From Lachnospiraceae bacterium (GTDB lineage Bacteria; Bacillota; Clostridia; Lachnospirales; Lachnospiraceae), in assembly GCA_024399135.1 (NCBI GenBank), contig JAKSHY010000005.1, positions 62,001 through 126,000 on the forward strand: DNA of 64,000 nt. The letters run 5' to 3'. The notes under the pieces were generated by a model. That model was not told the origin of the DNA, did not search any database, and worked only from the letters and a program-made list of their open reading frames with translations. Position numbers and translations under genes: made by a program. Every line of letters starts with the position of its first letter. The first letter of the stretch is position 1. Below are positions 1 through 7,690 of the stretch, one piece after another.

Positions 1-1152
1 CTCAAAACCAGACAATGTACTGATACCTACGAAATCATATCTCTTTCCAATATCAGTATTACAGTTATCATCTAAGATTTTCTTCAATACCTTCATATCC
101 TTTGAATATTCACTTCCGTAAATATCCTTGGAAATAATAGCATCATCACCATCTTTGCCCTCAGATATATTCATAATATAATCTTTAGGAATGTCATATC
201 TTTCATATGCAGCTCTTTCGCTGTATATTTTCGATATTTTAAGAGGCTTCATCTTTTCAATATATGGACCAAGTATATCTCTAATTTTGTACCTGTCATC
301 CAATGTGATTTTTTTAGATGCTACCATAAATCTCATAACGCATCTAATCATTGCGCCTATTGTTGGATCAGCATAATATCCATTAGAAAGGCAGGCATCA
401 AATACCTTTGTAAGACCATTTGCAATGTTAATTATATCTTCACCGCTTTTTTCTCCACTTTGAACTAATGAACCACTATTTATGAAGTAATGGTATCCAA
501 TAGTCTGAGGAAGATAGCATAATCTGTTCGCCAATGGATAAGCCTGTAAATTAAATAGGTAATCTTCGGCAAAGCCTACACTTTCGTCAAACCATATATT
601 ATTTCTTTCTAAGAATTCTCTATCATAAATTCGTGAAGTAACCAATCCCCATACACCACTAAACATCTTTTCATCATCCCAGTTATTATCTGGTTCAATG
701 ATTATTTCTTCACGTGTCTGGTCCCACAGAACTATCTCAGTAACAGGAACGTTTGTTGGATTCTCAAGCTCGAATTCTCTTCTAAACCATGTAATCTCAG
801 CCTTAGATCTCTTCATATGACTAAGAACCTTTTTAAAGCACCATGGTGTGAAGCTGTCATCACCATCCAAAAAAGCAAGATATTTTGACGTAGCCATACG
901 CATACCATAATTTCTTGGACTTGATGGGGTTCTACAGTCATTATTAAGAACAAAGGTACGTATATTCCCATATGGCGCTGTCATTTCTTCAACTGCCATA
1001 ATATACTTGTCTTCACAATTATGAAGGACTATAACCCACTCTATATTCTCAAAGCCTATAGTCTGATTTTTTATGGATTCTAATCCATTTTTAAATATTT
1101 TGGGGTCAATATTATGATAAGGGGTAACAACCGAAATCTCATAATTACTCAT
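1..1152 (-). CDS. Family 2 glycosyltransferase, C-terminal end cut off by the window
   Basis: The frame is open from ATG at 1152 to the left edge, giving 384 residues with no stop, so the C-terminus lies outside. GGAGG sits 8 nt before the start. The N-terminus (MSNYEISVVTPYHN) and the DGDD metal-binding motif at residues 96-99 are those of GT-A fold family 2 enzymes, which transfer a sugar from a nucleotide-sugar to a growing glycan or lipid at the cytoplasmic face. It overlaps the upstream acyltransferase gene by 8 nt (ATGAGTAA), so the two are probably translationally coupled. It is more divergent than the other two glycosyltransferases of the cluster. Donor and acceptor cannot be read from sequence. 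Confidence 0.85.
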   Translation of the reverse strand, partial: MSNYEISVVTPYHNIDPKIFKNGLESIKNQTIGFENIEWVIVLHNCEDKYIMAVEEMTAPYGNIRTFVLNNDCRTPSSPRNYGMRMATSKYLAFLDGDDSFTPWCFKKVLSHMKRSKAEITWFRREFELENPTNVPVTEIVLWDQTREEIIIEPDNNWDDEKMFSGVWGLVTSRIYDREFLERNNIWFDESVGFAEDYLFNLQAYPLANRLCYLPQTIGYHYFINSGSLVQSGEKSGEDIINIANGLTKVFDACLSNGYYADPTIGAMIRCVMRFMVASKKITLDDRYKIRDILGPYIEKMKPLKISKIYSERAAYERYDIPKDYIMNISEGKDGDDAIISKDIYGSEYSKDMKVLKKILDDNCNTDIGKRYDFVGISTLSGFE

Positions 1153-2461
1153 TAAAAAGTTCCTCCATTATTACTTTGTCAGCATACACTCTCTGACAAT
1201 CAACACATTTGGCAGCAATATTTAACTCTTTTAATCCATTTAATATACAATCTGTAAGTTTGGTATCATCTGTCCTTGTTACTACCTGAATTCTCATAAC
1301 ATCCTTAAATGTATGTGCAACAACAGAATTACTTCTTGCCAAACCTCTAAGTTCAATATTATCCAGCATCCTGTCAAGACCTGATAAAAGTGTCATTTTC
1401 CCTGGATATGTCAATGCATATGTCAAAGGTCTGACTGATCCTTTTTTAGGTACCATTGTCTTGATTCTGGCCTGTTCAATGATAGGTGTTTCATCCTTTT
1501 CGAATGCATCAACTGATGCTGCTTTATTTCCCATCAGTTTAATGAAATTATTAGCAGTAATTTGCTTGTTCATGAAGGATTTCCACTTTAAACATCTTTC
1601 AGTAATATCTAAAGTTTCATCCTCTTTTTCATAAGGAATAAATATTCCATCTGAACAGTTAACAACTGTCTTAGAACCAACATATGGTCTTAAATTTACA
1701 GGAACCATAGCTATTACAGGCATATTATCAGTGTCATATTCCTTCCTTATAGCTGTAGATACAATATCATTAATGAGAGGAACAACTGATACCCCGAGCT
1801 CTTTAGTCTTTTTAATAAATTCCGAAGTGCTTAATGTAATGAGCTGTTCGTGCAAATAATCTGCATCATCAGGATAATCTGCATTAGGCAACGAATATGC
1901 CCCTTTATTATCAAAATGATAATCCTCCACTACATTACTATCCCCATACATTCTGTATGGATCTAATGCCTCCATTTCGTTTTCATCACTAATTGAAAAA
2001 TCCTCACATCGAATTGTAGGCAGTAATTCGTTTAATTCGTCATCGTTTAATGAAAAAGATGTTTTAGTAGCATACAAATACATAAGACATCTTAAATATT
2101 CCAAGATACCGACTACATCAGAAAGGCCATGATAGTACGAAATAGTTACTTTATTGCCATCTTCAATAAAATAGAACAGATATCCATTAGTCTCATCTGT
2201 ACCAAGGTGTCTAATCTTTCCATCTTCTTTTACAAAAACTATTTCTTTATCTATTACTTTTGAAGTTAATGTATTTTGATGAATTACAGTTCTTGCTCCG
2301 AGTTCCGGATATCTTTTTATGGCTTCATTGGCAGCTTCCTTAAACAAATCGAGATTAAGATTATTGATAGTTAATCTTAATCTGATATTAAAGCTGGCAT
2401 TTCCCGTCATAATATAATAAAAGAACTTATTAGATGCTCCTAATTTTTGCTCTGTGCTCAT
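1145..2461 (-). CDS. Condensation-fold (CoA-dependent) acyltransferase
   Basis: The protein has 438 residues. The chloramphenicol-acetyltransferase/NRPS-condensation fold is suggested by an HxxxD active-site motif (HGLSD, H111 and D115) after a long N-terminal half, and by a PVNLRP segment in the second half, typical of alcohol acetyltransferase and PapA-like relatives. Such enzymes move acyl groups from CoA or a carrier to hydroxyls. The usual second His of HHxxxDG is Tyr here and the Gly after Asp is Val, which occurs in stand-alone members. GGAGG lies 7 nt before ATG. The start overlaps the stop of the upstream glycosyltransferase (TAATG) and the end overlaps the next one. The neighbours suggest it acylates a sugar or glycolipid, but the substrate is inference. 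Confidence 0.65.
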   Translation of the reverse strand: MSTEQKLGASNKFFYYIMTGNASFNIRLRLTINNLNLDLFKEAANEAIKRYPELGARTVIHQNTLTSKVIDKEIVFVKEDGKIRHLGTDETNGYLFYFIEDGNKVTISYYHGLSDVVGILEYLRCLMYLYATKTSFSLNDDELNELLPTIRCEDFSISDENEMEALDPYRMYGDSNVVEDYHFDNKGAYSLPNADYPDDADYLHEQLITLSTSEFIKKTKELGVSVVPLINDIVSTAIRKEYDTDNMPVIAMVPVNLRPYVGSKTVVNCSDGIFIPYEKEDETLDITERCLKWKSFMNKQITANNFIKLMGNKAASVDAFEKDETPIIEQARIKTMVPKKGSVRPLTYALTYPGKMTLLSGLDRMLDNIELRGLARSNSVVAHTFKDVMRIQVVTRTDDTKLTDCILNGLKELNIAAKCVDCQRVYADKVIMEELFNE

Positions 2462-3441
2462 TATTTGTCCTCCATAATATCTTTCAAACCAGGTAATGAT
2501 ACATTTTCTAATTCTTTGTATTTTAAAAATATTTCTTTCTTTAATTTATATCTTAAAACCTTATTGCTTATGAATTCATATAAATCCTCAAACTCTTCAT
2601 TCTTAAGATAAAGAAGTCTGTTAACTATATCTACATAATCAGTTTCATTAATAATGGCCATACCAGCAACATACCTTCTCATGAACGTAGTCGCGTTATT
2701 AGCAAGCTCCATATAATCCTTATTATATTTTTCTAAAAATGACATCAGATTATTCTTAGATTCTGTAACGCTTTTTAAGTCTCTCTTGTATTTTTCAACA
2801 GATACTGTCTGCTTAACATTCGACATTCCTGCTGTATCATAATGATATATTGCCTTATTCATAATTCCGAAAGTATCAGCACATGAAAGAAGAACTCCCG
2901 AATAGAAGGTATCTTCTCCCATATTGCAATAAAAAGGCTCAATCTTATTAATCGCGTCTTTAATTACCTTCTTTGAATAGCATCTTTTCCATATGGCAGC
3001 ATAATCTTCACCCTTCATATAAGCTTCCAAAGGATTAGGATTAGGAGCTGGCATAGACTCTTTTTTCGAAGGTTCAAATATGAAACCAAATCTCACTACA
3101 TCTACTTTGTTTTCACCTAGATACTGCGACAAATCCAAGAAAGCATTTTCTTCAATCCAGTCATCGCTATCAAGGAAAAAGATATAGTCTCCAACTGCTT
3201 CCTTCATAGCTGTATATCTGGCAACCATTAAAGATTTATTACCATCATGTTTAAGAACTTTCATTCTGGAATCTTCTTTGGCAAAGTCTGTTAGCATTTC
3301 ATATGACTCATCCTTTGAGCCATCATCTACAAAAATAACTTCAAAATTCGTAAATGTCTGACTTTTCAATGATTCAATACATTTATCCATTTTTCCTACC
3401 TGATTACATACAGGTATTAACACACTAAAAAAGGGTTGCAT
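2461..3441 (-). CDS. Family 2 glycosyltransferase
   Basis: This is a 326-residue GT-A enzyme. It starts with the usual beta-strand and nucleotide-binding region (MQPFFSVLIPVCN), has VDDGS at residues 38-42 and the DSDD metal site at 91-94, and a helical C-terminal region. It is clearly paralogous to the glycosyltransferase at 4989-5969: same length, matching N-terminus and a shared segment around Y-S-K-K-V-I. The two probably arose by duplication, with the esterase gene now between them. AGGAG lies 11 nt upstream of ATG. The stop codon overlaps the start of the acyltransferase gene by one base. The sugar transferred is unknown. Confidence 0.85.
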   Translation of the reverse strand: MQPFFSVLIPVCNQVGKMDKCIESLKSQTFTNFEVIFVDDGSKDESYEMLTDFAKEDSRMKVLKHDGNKSLMVARYTAMKEAVGDYIFFLDSDDWIEENAFLDLSQYLGENKVDVVRFGFIFEPSKKESMPAPNPNPLEAYMKGEDYAAIWKRCYSKKVIKDAINKIEPFYCNMGEDTFYSGVLLSCADTFGIMNKAIYHYDTAGMSNVKQTVSVEKYKRDLKSVTESKNNLMSFLEKYNKDYMELANNATTFMRRYVAGMAIINETDYVDIVNRLLYLKNEEFEDLYEFISNKVLRYKLKKEIFLKYKELENVSLPGLKDIMEDK

Positions 3442-3470
3442 CTATTTCAAAACTCCTTTTGCTAAAATTT

Positions 3471-4973
3471 TTAATAATCTCTATCCTGATTTTGATATCC
3501 TCTCACCCAGATTTCATACTTTTCCTTCGAGAAAGAAATCACTTTATTATCCTTAGCATCTAATAAAGAATAATCTGTATCAGTCTCATATTTAAATGCA
3601 TCATCAGCTATAGCGCCTGTCTTAAAATATTCAACCAACACATCACTTAGATATTCTCCAAAATCAAAATCTTCTTCTGTCCAATAGCCATCTCTTAGTG
3701 GAGAAAAATAGTTCATAAAATACGGAACTTCAGCAGAGTGAAACGCTCCATATATCTTTGAATTAGGACCCGGCATTGGATGTGTAAAGAAATATGTATA
3801 GGTATTGTTAGAAGCTCCTGCCTTTTTCCTTTCATTAGCGAAAAATATCTGACTGGCTATAAGATTATCTTTATTTATCTTTCCTAAAAGGCTATACATT
3901 TCTTCATTTTCAACATCATATATCTTACATACTCTGTCGAAATCATCTTTAAAAAATTCCTTCATAGGGACAAGCATTTCTTCTTTAGTGGCGGGTTTTG
4001 CCAATTTAAACAAGCCGCCCATCATAGCATCCCCTGGAACTGCTCCCATAATAATCGATACGTGATTAGTCGCACCGCTTCGAACCATTGGTGCGAATTT
4101 ATCCTCGACAATATAACCATCAACTATTAATCTGTCTAAAATACGATTATTGGTTAATTCAAGCGCATCAATTTCTTTTAGCTCATCGAGCGTTATATTC
4201 ATTTCCTTCAGCAGGTTATTTGAACTTTCATACGCTTCTTTAGTTGTATTCCATGGACGTGAAAAATTAACAAAACAGTTATATCCCATAGCTACAACAT
4301 TCTTAAATAATCCCTTGGCAACCTTCGATGTACTTAAAGCCAAAACCTCTGAAGCACCCGAGCTCTGGCCCCAGATAGTAACATTATTACTGTCACCACC
4401 AAAATTATGTATATTTTCCTTAATCCATTTAAGTGCAAAAATTGCATCCATAAGATCACAATTTCCTGATTTTTTAGTCTCACTTTCACTGGACAAATCT
4501 TCATTAGCAAATAAGGACAAGGTTCCAACTCTATGGTTAAATGTTATGTATATTACACCTTTTTTCGCCAACGTTGTTCCATCATATATTTCACATGATG
4601 ATCCGCCACTTACGAATCCTCCGCCAAAGAAATAAAGAACTACTGGGCAATCCTTTTTATCTGCTGGGGCCCATATATTCATTGTCAAACAGTCCTCTGA
4701 CCACTCATGAGCGCTAACAATGAATTCCTTAGTCCATAAATCATCAAACATGTGATCTAGGTCCTTCTGAATAGGACTTTTTCCAAATTCTGTACATTCC
4801 TTCACACCATTCCAATCAGGATGTCTGACAGGTGCTTTAAATCTTAGTGGGCCAACAGGGGGTGCTGCATATGGAATCCCTTTAAAAATCTGAACATCTT
4901 CATCAGAATTCAGGTGTCCGGCTATTTCACCGCTTGATATCTTTACTATCTTTGTCTTTTTATTTTCTCCCAT
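3471..4973 (-). CDS. Type-B carboxylesterase/lipase
   Basis: The protein is 500 residues, normal for the carboxylesterase type-B family of the alpha/beta hydrolase fold. Visible marks are GIPYAAPPVGPLRF near residue 32, the family signature EDCLTMNIWAP at 93-103, an oxyanion loop FFGGGF near 115-120, and the nucleophile elbow GQSSGA with Ser204. The catalytic His is His412 in FHSAEVPYF. The acid is probably Asp315 in GDAMMGG, where most members have Glu. No signal peptide is seen, so it acts inside the cell unless exported another way. It sits between two glycosyltransferase genes (15 and 29 nt gaps), so it may remove or remodel acyl groups on the cluster product rather than scavenge esters. 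Confidence 0.85.
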   Translation of the reverse strand: MGENKKTKIVKISSGEIAGHLNSDEDVQIFKGIPYAAPPVGPLRFKAPVRHPDWNGVKECTEFGKSPIQKDLDHMFDDLWTKEFIVSAHEWSEDCLTMNIWAPADKKDCPVVLYFFGGGFVSGGSSCEIYDGTTLAKKGVIYITFNHRVGTLSLFANEDLSSESETKKSGNCDLMDAIFALKWIKENIHNFGGDSNNVTIWGQSSGASEVLALSTSKVAKGLFKNVVAMGYNCFVNFSRPWNTTKEAYESSNNLLKEMNITLDELKEIDALELTNNRILDRLIVDGYIVEDKFAPMVRSGATNHVSIIMGAVPGDAMMGGLFKLAKPATKEEMLVPMKEFFKDDFDRVCKIYDVENEEMYSLLGKINKDNLIASQIFFANERKKAGASNNTYTYFFTHPMPGPNSKIYGAFHSAEVPYFMNYFSPLRDGYWTEEDFDFGEYLSDVLVEYFKTGAIADDAFKYETDTDYSLLDAKDNKVISFSKEKYEIWVRGYQNQDRDY

Positions 4974-4988
4974 TTTGATGTTCTCCCT

Positions 4989-5969
4989 TTAATCCTCTAC
5001 CAAAACCGCACGTAATGAAGGCGCCTCATATCCTTTCAATTCTTCTTCAGATTCATATACATCCTTTGATATCTTGGCAACCAAAAGCTTGTTGCATCCC
5101 CATTCATATATGGAATGCATTTTATCATTATTAAAAACATTAATTCTTTCGATTATTTTCGTGTAATCATCTTCATATGCCACATTCTGTAACAACACAA
5201 ATCTTTGCATTGTTCTAACAGCGTGTCTTGCGTAATCTATATATTTCGAATTATATTTTTCTATGAATTTCAGAAGATTATCCCCTGACAAACCTACACT
5301 TTTCATATCTCTTTCGATTTTTTCTATGGATGCTGAGTTTTTACTATTAGACATTCCATTTCCAGTTACGTAGTGATGGAAAACCTTGTTAATCACGCCA
5401 AAAGAATCCGCGTTAGAAAATAAGACACCTGCAAAATACACATCCTCACCCATATTACAATAGAATGAATTCGTGGTTTCTAAGGTTCTTTCAATAACCT
5501 TCTTAGAATAGCAATTCTTCCAAATCGCTGGAGGCATTTTGCCTTCCATATAAAATTTTAATGGATCATCAGTTTCAGGTGGAAGTTCCTCAACACCTGA
5601 TGGTTCATATCTGAATCCAAATCTTATAACATCGTCTGGGGTATTTTTTACATAATCATAGATAGAAGAAAGTGTATCTTTTTCGATGTAATCATCAGAA
5701 TCTAAAAATAAAATATATTCGCCAGATGCATGCTCCATACCTGTATATCTTGCGGCTAATAATGATTTATTCTCATCATGCTTGTAAGCTTTAAATCTTT
5801 TATCTGCCTTTTCATATCCTAGAATCATATTATATGAATCATCTTTTGAACCATCATCAACCATTATGACTTCGAAATCCTCGAACTCCTGATTCAATAT
5901 AGAGTCAACACATTCCTGCATTTTGCCAACCATATTACAAACTGGCACCAATATACTAAAATATGGCAT
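4989..5969 (-). CDS. Family 2 glycosyltransferase (paralogue of 2461-3441)
   Basis: This is a GT-A enzyme of 326 residues with MPYFSILVPVCN at the N-terminus, MVDDGS at 37-41 and DSDD at 90-93. Several in-frame Met codons exist. The ATG at 5969 is preferred because GGAGG lies 7 nt before it and the length then equals that of the paralogue; ATG at 5972 is a close alternative and ATG at 5996 would give nine extra residues lacking a ribosome site. It is the first gene of the five-gene glycan cluster. An AT-rich stretch at 5997-6057 holds TATAAT-like boxes that could be its promoter, but no clear -35 is visible. Confidence 0.85.
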   Translation of the reverse strand: MPYFSILVPVCNMVGKMQECVDSILNQEFEDFEVIMVDDGSKDDSYNMILGYEKADKRFKAYKHDENKSLLAARYTGMEHASGEYILFLDSDDYIEKDTLSSIYDYVKNTPDDVIRFGFRYEPSGVEELPPETDDPLKFYMEGKMPPAIWKNCYSKKVIERTLETTNSFYCNMGEDVYFAGVLFSNADSFGVINKVFHHYVTGNGMSNSKNSASIEKIERDMKSVGLSGDNLLKFIEKYNSKYIDYARHAVRTMQRFVLLQNVAYEDDYTKIIERINVFNNDKMHSIYEWGCNKLLVAKISKDVYESEEELKGYEAPSLRAVLVED

Positions 5970-6057
5970 CATACATCCTCCCATTATCCCGTTCATATAT
6001 ATGTATAATCCATTATATTATAATACATTGAAAGCAATTTAATAAAGCATTTTTTAT

Positions 6058-6243
6058 TTATGAGCAGTTACAGCTAATCTTAATATCTTCTAAAGATTCG
6101 TCTGTTTTAAGACTCGTCTCTTCCGTATAAATATCTTCTATATCCTTAGCATCAAACTGTGAAAAACTTCTTTTTAGTGTATCTAGACTCATTCCCGTCC
6201 TTACCATCGATGCTACTACTGCCTTATCCTTCTCTGATATCAT
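6058..6243 (-). CDS. Small protein of unknown function ending in CNCS
   Basis: This is a 61-residue protein from ATG at 6243, preceded by GAGGG about 9-10 nt upstream; a TTG at 6261 would add six residues but has no ribosome site. I do not recognise the family. The sequence is helical and acidic, with MVRTGMSLDTLKRSF resembling a helix-turn-helix or short regulatory helix and a C-terminus KISCNCS carrying two Cys two residues apart. No signal peptide or membrane segment is present. It lies between the nuclease-like gene and the glycosyltransferase cluster with AT-rich gaps on both sides, so it may be transcribed alone. It may or may not be expressed. Confidence 0.5.
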   Translation of the reverse strand: MISEKDKAVVASMVRTGMSLDTLKRSFSQFDAKDIEDIYTEETSLKTDESLEDIKISCNCS

Positions 6244-6356
6244 ATCTTTATATTCCCTCAACTTTCAATTTCTATATTGTAATATTATCGTATTTAATAG
6301 CGTGTGACTATTACTAATAATAATTCTAAACCTATGGACAATTTAGAACTATATTT

Positions 6357-7181
6357 TTATCCTCGGATAATTTCTTTAATAATCTGCAAAGGTTCATTAG
6401 TCCCCATTGGCATGCTCTCTGATTCAAATGATATATAAAGGTTTACCCCTATTATTATTCCTATTTTTTTATATTCTTCAAGCTTCCAGAGATTTTTTGA
6501 AACATATGACATATCTCCCATTCTTCCTAAATGTTCCCAATATATAACTCGTCTCCTACGGACATCCAATATTGTAAAATCGGGGTAAAGGACTTCACCA
6601 TTCTTTCTATAAACCGGACATTCGTATTTATATGGAATATCAAAACGATAAAGCTGATTCGCAATTGATACTTCACTCTTGGAACGCATTCTCTCTGATT
6701 TGTTCGAATAATATTCAGTAGTATCATTAAGGCTAAAACCTAATCCTTCGTATGGAATACTCTGCCAGTTTTTTATATATGTTTCATCATCCACAGTAAT
6801 CGGATTAATTAATCTCTTTATCCCTGAATTCATATTTGCATATGTATCCATAATAGAATCATTTAGATTCATTCCTTGTATCTTCTTCAATTTATTTATT
6901 TCTTCAGTTATATTTTTTATAATTTTTTCAGCATATTTACGTTGTGCAAGTTGCATCTTTAGTTTTTCATCTTCTTTACCAAGATATTCACCCATTCTAT
7001 CTTTTGGAGACTTTCGATTATAATATCGATAAAAATTATCTGTCTTACCTGGCGCAACTAACAAATTTCCTTCTGGGAGTTTTTCAATGATTTTTTCATA
7101 GTTCTCCTTCTGCTCCAACAAATAAGAGAGTCTATCATTAACGTCTCCAATTAGATTAAACTTTTTGTATTCTTCATTCAT
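6357..7181 (-). CDS. PD-(D/E)XK-like nuclease domain protein, uncharacterised
   Basis: The protein has 274 residues. The first 120 residues are helical and Lys/Glu rich, probably a coiled coil (about 12-105). The C-terminal half shows the layout of a PD-(D/E)XK nuclease: Glu170 in a helix (KSEVSIANQL), a strand with CPVYR, then PDF at 200-202, and YWEHLG with Glu216 where the E-x-K is expected. The Lys is replaced by His217, so activity is uncertain. There is no partner methylase or other defence gene nearby, so a restriction role is not supported. AAAGG lies 7-9 nt before ATG. The family is unnamed to me; the fold call is inference from motif spacing. Confidence 0.6.
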   Translation of the reverse strand: MNEEYKKFNLIGDVNDRLSYLLEQKENYEKIIEKLPEGNLLVAPGKTDNFYRYYNRKSPKDRMGEYLGKEDEKLKMQLAQRKYAEKIIKNITEEINKLKKIQGMNLNDSIMDTYANMNSGIKRLINPITVDDETYIKNWQSIPYEGLGFSLNDTTEYYSNKSERMRSKSEVSIANQLYRFDIPYKYECPVYRKNGEVLYPDFTILDVRRRRVIYWEHLGRMGDMSYVSKNLWKLEEYKKIGIIIGVNLYISFESESMPMGTNEPLQIIKEIIRG

Positions 7182-7200
7182 AAAATCGCCTTTCTTTAAT

Positions 7201-7587
7201 TTACATATTTTGAATTAATTTTGAGATTTCTGTAACCCGAACCCCTGCGTCACCACGCTTTGGTTACATATTTTGATGTGATTTTGGATTTTCTGTAACC
7301 CGAACCCCTGCGCCACCGCGCTTTGGTTACATATTTTGATGTGATTTTGGATTTTCTGTAACCCGAACCCTTGCGCCACTGCGCTTTGGTTACATATTTT
7401 GATGTGATTTTGGATTTTCTGTAACCTGAACCCCTGCGCCACTGCGCTTTGGCTACATATTTTGATGTGATTTTGGATTTTCTGTAACCTGAACCCCTGC
7501 GTCACTGCGCTTTGGTTACATATTTTGATATTTTTATATGATTTCTGTAAACCCGCGCCCTAAAACAGGGCGCGGAAGATATTTACA
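7201..7587 (+). repeat. Tandem array of 63-bp palindromic repeats plus a diverged sixth palindrome
   Basis: Five exact-length 63-bp units begin at 7201, 7264, 7327, 7390 and 7453, followed by a partial unit. Each unit spans one palindrome: TGTAACC, then a small GC hairpin (GCGC-CACC-GCGC), then GGTTACA. The palindromes are at 7231-7268, 7294-7331, 7357-7394, 7420-7457 and 7483-7520. The sixth (7546-7587) keeps the plan with outer arms TGTAAA/TTTACA and a 9-bp inner stem. Arms co-vary: unit 1 has GCGT/ACGC in place of GCGC/GCGC. The array separates glgA from the nuclease-like gene and would be transcribed with them. Because 63 is a multiple of three, one minus frame stays open (96 codons), but I do not call it a gene. 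Confidence 0.95.
7553..7575 (-). terminator. Strong GC hairpin downstream of glgA
   Basis: A perfect 9-bp stem CCGCGCCCT/AGGGCGCGG with loop AAAAC lies 116 nt after the glgA stop. It lacks a good T-run on either strand, so it may be an mRNA 3'-end stabiliser rather than a classical intrinsic terminator. It is also the inner hairpin of the sixth palindrome of the repeat array. Confidence 0.5.
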
Positions 7588-7690
7588 TTTTATATAATAT
7601 TTTGAAGCGAAAGCCGTTCAACGCCTAGCCCATCAACAAATAATACATCAAATCAATTTAGTCGATGAGCCAATCATACATAAAACATAC

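Noticed and set aside
4150-4635. Plus-strand frame of 161 codons
   Set aside because: It is antisense to the carboxylesterase, with its codon pattern mirrored and no ribosome site.
7215-7505. Open minus frame of 96 codons through the repeats (21-residue repeats)
   Set aside because: The repeat length is a multiple of three, so any open unit yields an open frame. There is no ribosome site and palindrome structure explains the conservation better.
7201-7587. CRISPR array
   Set aside because: Units are fully repeated with no unique spacers, and no cas genes are near.
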